This document shows positions 1 through 6,798 of a stretch of 10,980 nt of DNA, in pieces. The stretch lies in contig JABMPI010000355.1 in the NCBI GenBank assembly GCA_013203755.1, positions 1-10,980 on the forward strand, given 5' to 3'. The translations under genes were made by a program, and so were the position numbers. The number at the start of each line of letters is the position of its first letter. Position 1 is the first letter of the stretch. A model generated the notes under the pieces. It searched no databases and had not been told where the DNA came from. It saw nothing but the letters and a program-made list of their open reading frames with translations. The DNA comes from Bacteroidota bacterium (GTDB lineage: Bacteria > Bacteroidota > Bacteroidia > Bacteroidales > Prolixibacteraceae).

Positions 1-1516
1 AATGCAATTTATTTATTTCTGAATTATTCTCCAGTAAATTACTGGCTAATGTTTTTGGATTTTGATTTTTGCAAATGGATAAAATGCTTAAATTGTTTGA
101 AGAGTGAACGGCAACAGAAAGGTTTTCATCCACATTATAAATTTTCCATAATTTATTTTCAGCAACAATTTTATATTTTTCGGGAATAAAAATGGTGCCA
201 TTTGTGCAGGCAAAGTCTTTGTATACGCCGGTGTCATTCCATTTCATAAAGTTCTTGCCTTTCCCTTTTAAATGAATAACATCTGTTATTTCTTCAGCAT
301 CATCATCCAAAAAGAGACAGGTTGGGCGAGCAACTATTATCGACCATTTTCCCTGGTTGGCACCTCCCGCGCTAAGCAAATAACCTGCTCCGGCAGAATA
401 AATTTCTGGGCATGATTTTACTCCGTGTCCCAACTTTACAAAATACTCTTGCGATTTATCAAAGATTAAATCAACCACTTTATCTGCCGGACGATAAGGA
501 AATGCAACCGCCATCATCGCATGGTTATTGCCGTTTTTTACTGGAGTATTATAATTAATTTCTGGATGAAAACTCAACCACGATTTCATAAAAACAGTCT
601 CGTAATCTTTTGATAATGACGTGGTTTTATGTCTGTCCAGTCTTCTGCGGAAGGGTGGGTAGTATTTGAAGTTGTAACTTCCCAGGGCGTAAGTAAAACA
701 AATGTAATCCAAAACATCGAGGGCAGATTTTTGAACTGCATCCGAGCCAAAAGCTTCCAGATTTAACAGAGGCGTAATGGCATAAGCGGAGTAAGGCACT
801 GAGTTGAACTCATACAGGCCTAATTCTTTATGTTCGTTTAGAAGGTTTAATATGCCTTCTTCCATGCCATTTGTTAGGTTGTTGTATTTTTTATCCCGTT
901 TTCCGTGAAGCCACATGTAATGGTTTTTGAGGTATTTCGATCCCTGCGCCATCAAAATATGATTCTCCGAGTCTTTTACACGACCCAACATATTTGGCAC
1001 GGCATCAGAAAAATCTCCACCTTCGTTTATAAGCAAAACTTCCAGAAGGTGTTTTTTTGTTGCGGGGTATAGAATATCTGGTTTATCATCAAACAGATAA
1101 AGGATGGTTGTGAACGGTGTTAACGCGAAGTTATACCCTCCGTTTGGATTTAATAACCATGCAGAACCGGAAGTTCCCCAGGGCTGCATTTCTTGCATTA
1201 AACGGTTTACTTCCGGAATGTTTTCTTCAGCCAAAAACTGTCTGAGTATGGCTTTTGGAGAACCTGATTTTTTATCCTTATCCCAGACTTTGGCAACTTC
1301 TCTTTTTAACTCTTCCTGTATTAATCGGGTTGCAAACTCCGACTCAGAATTCCATTGAATTGTTCTTTCTGTTGGAACCTCAATATTACTCTCAGGAAGT
1401 TTGTCGTATCTCCAACGTGCTTCTCCAAGCAGGTAAGTTGCGTTTGGTTTGTGTGCAAAAATTCCAACCATCACCAAAACCGGGAGTAAAAACAGAATCC
1501 ATTTTTTTGATTTCAT
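1..1516 (-). CDS. Exported protein of unknown family, possible alpha/alpha-toroid polysaccharide lyase (3' end cut by window edge)
   Basis: A frame with no stop runs from an ATG at 1516 to the window edge, giving 505 codons without the C-terminus. The N-terminus, MKSKKWILFLLPVLVMVGIF, is a Sec-type signal peptide or membrane anchor followed by AHKPNA; no clear lipobox is seen. The body is rich in helices and aromatic residues, with His-containing motifs such as SENHILMAQGSKYL (E184, N185, H186) and NGNNHAMM (N328 to M334). Asn/His pairs in a helical scaffold recall the (alpha/alpha)-toroid folds of heparinase II/III-like and alginate lyases, but I do not recognise a named family, so the lyase idea is inference. 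The region after about residue 380 looks more beta-rich, as in the C-terminal sandwich of those lyases. An in-frame ATG at 1540 would add eight polar residues; 1516 was chosen because it puts the charged n-region directly before the hydrophobic core. It is last in the minus-strand series, separated by 521 bases from the beta-helix gene, and may have its own promoter. Confidence 0.8.
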   Translation of the reverse strand, partial: MKSKKWILFLLPVLVMVGIFAHKPNATYLLGEARWRYDKLPESNIEVPTERTIQWNSESEFATRLIQEELKREVAKVWDKDKKSGSPKAILRQFLAEENIPEVNRLMQEMQPWGTSGSAWLLNPNGGYNFALTPFTTILYLFDDKPDILYPATKKHLLEVLLINEGGDFSDAVPNMLGRVKDSENHILMAQGSKYLKNHYMWLHGKRDKKYNNLTNGMEEGILNLLNEHKELGLYEFNSVPYSAYAITPLLNLEAFGSDAVQKSALDVLDYICFTYALGSYNFKYYPPFRRRLDRHKTTSLSKDYETVFMKSWLSFHPEINYNTPVKNGNNHAMMAVAFPYRPADKVVDLIFDKSQEYFVKLGHGVKSCPEIYSAGAGYLLSAGGANQGKWSIIVARPTCLFLDDDAEEITDVIHLKGKGKNFMKWNDTGVYKDFACTNGTIFIPEKYKIVAENKLWKIYNVDENLSVAVHSSNNLSILSICKNQNPKTLASNLLENNSEINKLH

Positions 1517-1694
1517 TTTTGAATGTGAATTATAATTCATCCTAAAAATAGTGATGATTGATGAAATAGTTGTTTGTTTGCTGGTTATTGGGATGCCTGT
1601 TTCTTATTTGGGATTAACATTATGAGTATTAACTAAGGGATATTTTGAAATGGCTTTATTTGGGGTGAATGGGAGCGGATGAAGAGTGATGAAT

Positions 1695-1723
1695 CCGTCT
1701 AGCGGTGTAGAACCGCTTGACGG
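1695..1723 (+). repeat. 29-base palindromic repeat, copy 1
   Basis: The arms CCGTCTAGCGG (1695-1705) and CCGCTTGACGG (1713-1723) pair over 11 bases with one mismatch around the loop TGTAGAA. The same unit occurs in the opposite orientation at 1996-2024. It resembles a short REP-like intergenic element rather than a protein-binding operator, since both copies lie between genes. Being mobile or genome-wide is inference that this window cannot show. Confidence 0.7.
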
Positions 1724-1748
1724 GTGGCTAATATTCTACCACTTCGAC

Positions 1749-1771
1749 TTTTTGTTCGTGCCTCACAAAAA
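1749..1771. repeat. Inverted repeat TTTTTGT/ACAAAAA
   Basis: A perfect 7-base inverted repeat with the 9-base loop TCGTGCCTC. The stem is nearly all A/T, so it would be weak as an RNA hairpin. It forms part of the run of palindromes in this gap. Confidence 0.4.
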
Positions 1772-1775
1772 CCCA

Positions 1776-1801
1776 CTCCTCCTTGGAAGAAAAAGGAGGA
1801 G
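1776..1801. repeat. Hairpin CTCCTCCTT/AAGGAGGAG
   Basis: A perfect 9-base stem (1776-1784 with 1793-1801) around an 8-base purine-rich loop. It is closely related in sequence to the hairpin at 1861-1886, so the two may be diverged copies of one intergenic repeat. Confidence 0.6.
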
Positions 1802-1860
1802 AAACTTCGTGCTTTATTTAATCTTATGAAATACAAATGATAGTTCAAGGTTCTTAAATT

Positions 1861-1886
1861 CCCCTCCTTTTTTTTTGAAGGAGGGG
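1861..1886. repeat. Hairpin CCCCTCCTT/AAGGAGGGG
   Basis: A perfect 9-base stem (1861-1869 with 1878-1886) around a T-rich 8-base loop. From memory of Bacteroidota genomes, the CCCCTCCTT...AAGGAGGGG core followed by a GGGGTGGT stretch (1903-1914 here) looks like a widespread intergenic repeat; that recognition is not verified here. Confidence 0.65.
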
Positions 1887-1888
1887 TG

Positions 1889-1905
1889 CCCCGGTTTACA
1901 CGGGG
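1889..1905. repeat. Hairpin CCCCG/CGGGG next to the CCCCTCC hairpin
   Basis: A perfect 5-base GC stem around the loop GTTTACA, starting two bases after the preceding hairpin ends. The close spacing suggests that both belong to one composite repeat of about 55 bases (1861-1914). Confidence 0.55.
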
Positions 1906-1995
1906 TGGGGTGGTGAAATAAACACTGAACTTGAACTTGCAACAAAAAAGGGGACAATCAGTTAAGTTATTAATTTGATGTTACTGCTTTCTTAT

Positions 1996-2024
1996 CCGTC
2001 AAACGGTTTCATACCGCTAGTCGG
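1996..2024 (-). repeat. 29-base palindromic repeat, copy 2 (inverted relative to copy 1)
   Basis: Read on the minus strand, this segment matches copy 1 at 24 of 29 positions, with the same arm-loop-arm layout (11, 7 and 11 bases). Its own arms pair with three mismatches. It lies 13 bases beyond the stop codon of the beta-helix gene, so it could act as a 3'-end structure for that transcript, though no T-run follows it. Confidence 0.7.
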
Positions 2025-2037
2025 TTTGTTTATGATT

Positions 2038-3294
2038 CTAATTGTTAATAGTGATATTAAAAATCTCATCCATCCCATCAAAACAACCAATTGCCTGAAT
2101 TTTAGCATTTGGATTTTCAATTGTCAAAGGATTTTCAGAAGCATAATTTCGCATTCGGCAACCGATTATGCTAACTGTGCACTTTTCTTTTCCGCGGACG
2201 GTCATAAAATCCCACGAGCCATGCAAATTGGTGAGTGCACCATTGTCGCCTGAAAATGCTTCTACATTTGATAAAGCTGTGTGTCCCATTCCTTCCACAA
2301 GAATTGGATGAATATCTTCTATTTTATCTCCGGTATTTGCGATAATAGATCCCTGGGCTATCATCCAGTTTCTATTTCGTTTGTTATCACCCAATTTGTG
2401 AATTCCAATGGTAACGCAATCAAGATTAAAGTTGGTAAGTTGTCCGTAGGTCGCAGGTCCCAAATAAATTCCGCCGTAAGCACCAAAGGTGAACACATCC
2501 ATTAGTTGGGCGTTGTCTGTGTGATTAATGGCGTAAGTAAAACTTTTTTTAGCAACTACTGCATCAACAATTTGCTTTGGATATTGTCCGCCCAGTTGAC
2601 GTTGAATCGCCGGATTTACATGACAATGCAATATTCTGGGAATATCGTAACAATAATCGATTCGAATAAATTCACCGCTTAAAGGATATCCGTGGCAATG
2701 TTCAATTAAAATTAATTCGCAGGCATTTTTTTGTGAGGCGTTAAAATCCATTGCCAGATATTCGCCATAAAATGTAAGGTTCTTTAAAGTAACACCTTCA
2801 GTTTTATTGGTTTTTGAAACTTGTATTGTTGCTGGGTATTCAATTATTTCATCAGGTTTATCCATTGTTTGTTCTGGATACCAAAACTGAATCCCCTTTA
2901 TTTGAGTGCTGCTTTCAACGGTAATAAACGGTTTTGATTGATCGCGAATGGCAAAAACACTGCCCACAGGATTTTTCAATTCAGGGTGTTTTGTTCCTCT
3001 GGGAACGGGGCCATGTACACCAATTAGCGAAACATTCTTTTTTAGTACAATTCCACCTGCAATTTCATAGGGCTTTTCAACCGGATCGACAAATAAAGCT
3101 GCTCCACTTTTTGCTGCCCAGTCGATGGCTTTTTGTAGGTTTATTTGATTTGTTTCCGCGCTGTTTCCTGGGAGAATATCAAATTGTTGAATGCTTTTAA
3201 ATGTGCTGTTATTTGTGGGTTGACTCTTTAGTTGACCTGCAAATGCAACAAGCAAAAGGCAAAACGAAAGGAGGCTGATTTTTTGATTTCTCAT
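2038..3294 (-). CDS. Secreted right-handed beta-helix protein, pectate-lyase-3-like
   Basis: A 418-residue protein with a Sec signal peptide (residues 1 to about 24, MRNQKISLLSFCLLLVAFAG) and a probable cleavage near QLKS|QPTN. Residues 38-75 (FDILPGNSAETNQINLQKAI, then an alanine-rich helix and LFVDP) are the typical start of the Pectate_lyase_3 / tailspike-type beta-helix, where a short alpha-helix caps the first coil. The rest is a series of short strands with turn residues and repeated hydrophobic/Asn positions (for example VTLKNLTFYG, LSNVEAFSGDNGALTNLHG, CTVSIIGCRMRNYA), consistent with helix coils running to about residue 405. This fold is used by polysaccharide lyases, GH28-like hydrolases and epimerases. 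I cannot identify catalytic residues or a numbered family. The neighbouring sulfatase supports a glycan-cleaving role at the cell surface. ATG at 3294 directly precedes the signal peptide. The gene begins 130 bases after the sulfatase stop. Confidence 0.85.
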   Translation of the reverse strand: MRNQKISLLSFCLLLVAFAGQLKSQPTNNSTFKSIQQFDILPGNSAETNQINLQKAIDWAAKSGAALFVDPVEKPYEIAGGIVLKKNVSLIGVHGPVPRGTKHPELKNPVGSVFAIRDQSKPFITVESSTQIKGIQFWYPEQTMDKPDEIIEYPATIQVSKTNKTEGVTLKNLTFYGEYLAMDFNASQKNACELILIEHCHGYPLSGEFIRIDYCYDIPRILHCHVNPAIQRQLGGQYPKQIVDAVVAKKSFTYAINHTDNAQLMDVFTFGAYGGIYLGPATYGQLTNFNLDCVTIGIHKLGDNKRNRNWMIAQGSIIANTGDKIEDIHPILVEGMGHTALSNVEAFSGDNGALTNLHGSWDFMTVRGKEKCTVSIIGCRMRNYASENPLTIENPNAKIQAIGCFDGMDEIFNITINN

Positions 3295-3424
3295 TTTTAT
3301 TGTATTAATCGAATTTTTATAGAAAAAAATAATTGTACTTGTTCAGAGCCAGTCAATAAACTTGCTGTTAGAATTACATCCTGTTTCTTTCTACACAAAG
3401 TCAAATATTGTTTTCTTCAAATTA

Positions 3425-5299
3425 TTATTTTACGATGTTATTTGTCCCCTGCAATTGATTTAAAGCATGGTTGGCCACCCGCACAACATATTTGTTTTCA
3501 TCGTTCATTACCGATTGCATATCAGCAATAACTGGGCGGGCTTTTTCACCAATTTCATCTAAAACCAAAGCTGAGTTTAAGCGTGTCCATTCGTTGCTGT
3601 TTTTTAATTGAGCTGCAAGTGTTTTTAACCCTTCGCTTTCCATGTCAAGAATACAAAAGGCACGCGCTGCAGCTACCTGAACCAACGGATATTCATCGGT
3701 TAATAGCAAGTTTAATTTTGAGAAAATATCTTTACTCCCGGTTTTTGCATAATTCCCAATTCCGGTGGCTGCCCAGTAGCGAACTACTTCGTTTTTATGC
3801 GCTAAGTTTTTTGTAAAAAGATTGATGTCGCTTCCCAAGGCAACTTCCTGAATTTTATCGATAGGAATATCATTTTCTCTAAGAATATTATAAATGGGCT
3901 TGTTGTATTTTGTTTCCCATTCACGTAAAATTGGCTCAGGTATTAATCCGGCATCTGCAATTTTAACCGACCAATCCATGTGCGCCCTCCGCATTTTATC
4001 CAGAATAGCTTTGTACTCCGCATTTTCTGATAAGTTGTTTAATTCTTGTGGATCTTTTTCCAAATCAAACAGCTCTTCCACCGGCTTTTTAAGAGCCATT
4101 AATTTTACTCCGGCTTCGGGTAATGTTCCATTGGTATAACTACTTCTTATGGATTGCATTATTTCTCCTTGCTCAGGTGTATTCATATACTGAATAAAAG
4201 GTTTTGGAAACTCGTAATAGCGAATGTATTTGTATTTTTTGTCGCGAACAGATCGTTGCATGTCGTAACGCTCGTCCATTCTGTCGCGCGAAGAATAAAC
4301 AAATTCCCTTTCCTCAGAAAGGTTTGTTCCCAGAAATGCTCTCCCTTGCATATTTTTAGGAATTGGAATACCCGCAAGGTTTAATACGGTTGGCGCCAAA
4401 TCAACAAAACTTATCAGTTCGTCTGTTGGATTACCATGTTTATGTGGTATCAGGTTTTTATATTTTTCGGGCGCTTTTACAATAAACGGTACTTTTAATC
4501 CTGAATCGTACAACCATCTCTTATGAATTGGAATTCCGGCACCATGATCGGAATAAAAAATTATAATGGTATTTTCTTCCAAACCATCTTCTTTTAATTG
4601 AATAAGAATATTTTCGGCATATTTATCGAGTGCGGTAATGTTGTTGTTGTATCGTGCCCATAATTCTTGTACAATTGGGGTGTTGGGGAAATAAGGTGGA
4701 AGTGGAGCTTCGCCCGGTTTAATCATTATCTCTTTGGGTAAGTCTTTTACAATCGATTCGTGTTTTTCCTTTTTGTTGGTTGCGCTTTCGTGCGTTCCGG
4801 TAAAGTTAAAAACTGCGAAAAAAGGTTGACTCGTTTCCTTGCGATTTCTCCAATGCGCATTTTTCCCCGATTCATCCCAAATTTCAGCTGAGTTGTAGGT
4901 TACATTGTAGTCTTCTTTGTTATCGTTTGTACAAAAGTAACCTGCTTCGCGCAAGTACTGTGGGTAATATTTAAATTCAGCAGGAAACCAGCCTTTACAA
5001 CGCATGTGGTGCGATCCGATGGAGGATTGGTGCATGCCGGTAATAATAGACGAGCGTGCCGGAGCACAAACTGGCGCGGAGGCAATGGCATTGTCATATC
5101 GAACTCCTTCTGCCGCTAACTGGTCTAAAACCGGCGTGTGTGCGTAATCGTATCCGTAACATCCCAGTTGTGGACTGATGTCTTCTGTGGTTATCCAAAT
5201 AATATTTGGTTTTTCGCTTGAGGTTGGTGTATTCTTGTTTCCACAAGATAAAAATGTGAGTATTGCATAGAATAGGATTAGTAGGTTCTTAATATTCAT
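3425..5299 (-). CDS. S1-family sulfatase lipoprotein with C-terminal HEAT-like repeats
   Basis: A 624-residue arylsulfatase-type enzyme that should remove sulfate esters (or N-sulfate) from a glycan. The N-terminus ends in the lipobox TFLSC (Cys19), so it is probably a lipoprotein. The alkaline-phosphatase-like domain spans about 30-440. The sulfatase signature CAPARSSIITG starts at Cys78, the residue normally converted to formylglycine; metal-binding residues are visible in TTED (39-40) and YSDHGAG (D251, H252); HKRWLYDSGLKVPF (259-272) is the usual active-site Lys/His segment. The style (TEDISPQLGCYG, SHHMRC) is closest to sulfamidase-like/S1_8-type enzymes, which is a tentative call. Residues 480-620 form a HEAT/armadillo-like tail with repeated motifs such as NEVVRYWAATGIGNYA, YPLVQVAAARAFCILD and KYVVRVANHALNQL. 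The unusual part is Glu39 where many sulfatases have Asp. It requires a maturation enzyme, which is not in this window. Confidence 0.95.
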   Translation of the reverse strand: MNIKNLLILFYAILTFLSCGNKNTPTSSEKPNIIWITTEDISPQLGCYGYDYAHTPVLDQLAAEGVRYDNAIASAPVCAPARSSIITGMHQSSIGSHHMRCKGWFPAEFKYYPQYLREAGYFCTNDNKEDYNVTYNSAEIWDESGKNAHWRNRKETSQPFFAVFNFTGTHESATNKKEKHESIVKDLPKEIMIKPGEAPLPPYFPNTPIVQELWARYNNNITALDKYAENILIQLKEDGLEENTIIIFYSDHGAGIPIHKRWLYDSGLKVPFIVKAPEKYKNLIPHKHGNPTDELISFVDLAPTVLNLAGIPIPKNMQGRAFLGTNLSEEREFVYSSRDRMDERYDMQRSVRDKKYKYIRYYEFPKPFIQYMNTPEQGEIMQSIRSSYTNGTLPEAGVKLMALKKPVEELFDLEKDPQELNNLSENAEYKAILDKMRRAHMDWSVKIADAGLIPEPILREWETKYNKPIYNILRENDIPIDKIQEVALGSDINLFTKNLAHKNEVVRYWAATGIGNYAKTGSKDIFSKLNLLLTDEYPLVQVAAARAFCILDMESEGLKTLAAQLKNSNEWTRLNSALVLDEIGEKARPVIADMQSVMNDENKYVVRVANHALNQLQGTNNIVK

Positions 5300-5330
5300 A
5301 TTGTAATGTTTCAGTTGAAATCTATAAAAT

Positions 5331-5365
5331 AGTCAGGGCTAAAGATAAGATCTTTAGCCCTGACT
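5331..5365 (-). terminator. Perfect 16-bp hairpin between ThuA-like gene and sulfatase gene, probable terminator or attenuator
   Basis: AGTCAGGGCTAAAGAT (5331-5346) pairs perfectly with ATCTTTAGCCCTGACT (5350-5365) around a 3-base loop. It lies 82 bases after the ThuA-like stop codon and 32 bases before the sulfatase start. On the minus strand the stem is followed by ATTTTATAG, which is only partly T-rich, so termination efficiency is uncertain. It could reduce read-through and so set the ratio of upstream to downstream products, or stabilise an mRNA end. Confidence 0.6.
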
Positions 5366-5446
5366 TTAATGGTTGTTTTTGATTCTTATTTTCGAAGTAA
5401 GTCAAGAGTTGGTATATCTTAACAACTTCTTTTGTTTGACTTTATA

Positions 5447-6691
5447 CTAACCTTGAATTCTTTCCAAAGCATATTCAGCCATTTCGTTACAATCTTTGTT
5501 TAATTTTAATTTTTCCAACGCCGGAACTGCACTTTTGGTACCCCAAATTCCTAGTTCTCTGCAAATCTGTTTTTTAGCATCGTCATTTGCGTCAGATTCT
5601 AGAATCTCAATCATCGCTTTTTCGTACATTTTTAATGTTTTAGGCTTCTGATCACTTTTTCTAATTCGTACCGATAAAGCTGAAAGGTGTTCGCGGCTAT
5701 CTCCTAACTCGTAATCCTTAATTTCTGCTACAAGTTGTTCTAAGGTTAGTGGTTGAAAATTTTCCCATAGTATCCAACTGGCATAATTGGGAAACTCTGC
5801 AGGAATTGGCAGAGTAACTTCTCCGGTAGCAGCCCATTCAGCACCACGTTGAAGCGTAGTTATAAATCCAGCGCATTGCATTTGAATGTGTGGTCCGTTT
5901 CCATTTACATGCCCCAGTACAGTATGAAAAACTCTTCCTTCGCCATATTTGATAGTAAATAATACAGGCTCGTTTTTACCTGTGCCATTGGTTTTTGGAT
6001 CTGAAAAAGCAGTTGCCAAGATATTCACGTTTTTACCGGGGCCCCTTAAATTTCCGTATAATTCATCTTGACCATGCATCCAGCTTGTTGGAAGTCCTTT
6101 CATAATCTGATGTTCCAAATTTCGAGTTTGAACTAATACCGGAACTTGTTGTCCGTGCGAACCACCAGTTCCAATGGTATCGCTTCGTACCACTTTCCCC
6201 TTTTCCCAATACACGTAATCGCCACTTTTTTCGTTACGGCCATTCCAGCCGCCTAAACCAATCATTTCGTTGTACTCTACCCAATTCGGAAATGCGTTGT
6301 CGGATGAATGTACGATTACAACACCACCGCCATTTTTCACATAATCTACAAAGTTGGTTTTTGTTTCTGCCGGCCATTCATCCCCATCGTAATCAATAAT
6401 TACAACATCGTAATCAGAAAACTGAGGTTTGAAAGTGCTCATGTCATTCCCTTTTGCAGGACTGGTTGCCACTTCGACGTTAAATTCACCTGTTAATTCA
6501 AGTATCTTTTCTATAATTGGAGACGATTCTTTATCGTCGTGCGAAGCATTCATTTGCCCGTTTACAATTAAGGCTTTGATTCTTGCATTTTCAACATTTA
6601 GATTTTCTGGTTTATTCGAAGTACAAGAGGTAAAAAGTGTTACAGCAAATAGGATAAGTGCTATAACCTGCAATATATTTTTTCGTTTCAT
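5447..6691 (-). CDS. ThuA-like domain lipoprotein with C-terminal helical repeat tail
   Basis: A 414-residue protein with lipobox LFTSC (Cys23), so it is probably anchored in the envelope. Residues about 36-285 match the ThuA-like (trehalose-utilisation type, glutamine-amidotransferase-like fold) domain: ALIVNGQMNASH at the start, YDVVIIDYDGDEWP (94-107), GGGVVIVHSSDNAFPNW (121-137), HQIMKGLPTSWMHGQDELYG (194-213) and GRVFHTVLGHV (252-262). Residues about 315-412 are a charged alpha-helical stretch like HEAT repeats (DANDDAKKQICRELGIWGTK, SAVPALEKLK). In Sinorhizobium ThuA works with ThuB, a Gfo/Idh/MocA oxidoreductase, in trehalose use through a keto-sugar. Here the neighbour upstream is also a Gfo/Idh/MocA protein, so a joint role on an oxidised sugar is reasonable inference, but the reaction is unknown. 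The start at 6691 fits the signal peptide. Confidence 0.88.
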   Translation of the reverse strand: MKRKNILQVIALILFAVTLFTSCTSNKPENLNVENARIKALIVNGQMNASHDDKESSPIIEKILELTGEFNVEVATSPAKGNDMSTFKPQFSDYDVVIIDYDGDEWPAETKTNFVDYVKNGGGVVIVHSSDNAFPNWVEYNEMIGLGGWNGRNEKSGDYVYWEKGKVVRSDTIGTGGSHGQQVPVLVQTRNLEHQIMKGLPTSWMHGQDELYGNLRGPGKNVNILATAFSDPKTNGTGKNEPVLFTIKYGEGRVFHTVLGHVNGNGPHIQMQCAGFITTLQRGAEWAATGEVTLPIPAEFPNYASWILWENFQPLTLEQLVAEIKDYELGDSREHLSALSVRIRKSDQKPKTLKMYEKAMIEILESDANDDAKKQICRELGIWGTKSAVPALEKLKLNKDCNEMAEYALERIQG

Positions 6692-6710
6692 TTTATTTAT
6701 ATTTTAGTTG

Positions 6711-6728
6711 GAAGACCGAAGACCGAAG
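6711..6728. repeat. Heptamer tandem repeat GAAGACC (2.5 units)
   Basis: GAAGACCGAAGACCGAAG consists of two full GAAGACC units and a partial third. It lies 19 bases upstream of the ThuA-like start codon, within the 107-base gap to the oxidoreductase gene. Whether the copy number varies or affects the leader RNA cannot be told from one sequence. Confidence 0.6.
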
Positions 6729-6798
6729 TTTTTACGAGTCAATTAAAAATCTTCCTATCTTTCAATTTGATTGTTGCTAATTCCTTTTTCTTTCAAAT

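Larger units (their letters stand above)
1517..2037. other. Gene-free 521-base intergenic region filled with hairpins and short repeats
   Basis: No credible coding region lies here. The stretch contains two inverted copies of a 29-base palindromic repeat (1695-1723 and 1996-2024). Between them are a TTTTTGT/ACAAAAA inverted repeat (1749-1771), two related purine/pyrimidine hairpins (1776-1801 and 1861-1886) and a CCCCG/CGGGG hairpin (1889-1905). An imperfect inverted pair, AGTTCAAGGTTC near 1842 and GAACTTGAACT near 1926, flanks the right-hand hairpins. It separates the beta-helix gene from the left-edge gene on the same strand, so any terminator for the first and promoter for the second must be in it. 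I found no match to the Bacteroidota -7 consensus TAnnTTTG on the minus strand in the 180 bases before 1516. Confidence 0.75.

Noticed and set aside
1516..1540. Alternative start at 1540 for the left-edge gene
   Set aside because: It only adds MNYNSHSK before the basic n-region of the signal peptide; 1516 gives a normal signal peptide.
1255..1545. Open frame of 96 codons on the plus strand
   Set aside because: It is antisense to the 5' part of the left-edge gene, whose own frame is open for 505 codons with a signal peptide.
1695..2024. CRISPR-like array in the repeat region
   Set aside because: There are only two copies of the 29-base unit, in opposite orientation and 272 bases apart, with no regular spacers and no cas genes.
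1975..2253. Open frame of 92 codons on the plus strand
   Set aside because: It starts in the repeat region and runs antisense through the 3' end of the beta-helix gene; the protein shows no domain and no upstream signal.
4183..4377. Short minus-strand frame inside the sulfatase gene
   Set aside because: It lies in another frame of a clear sulfatase coding sequence and has no recognisable features.
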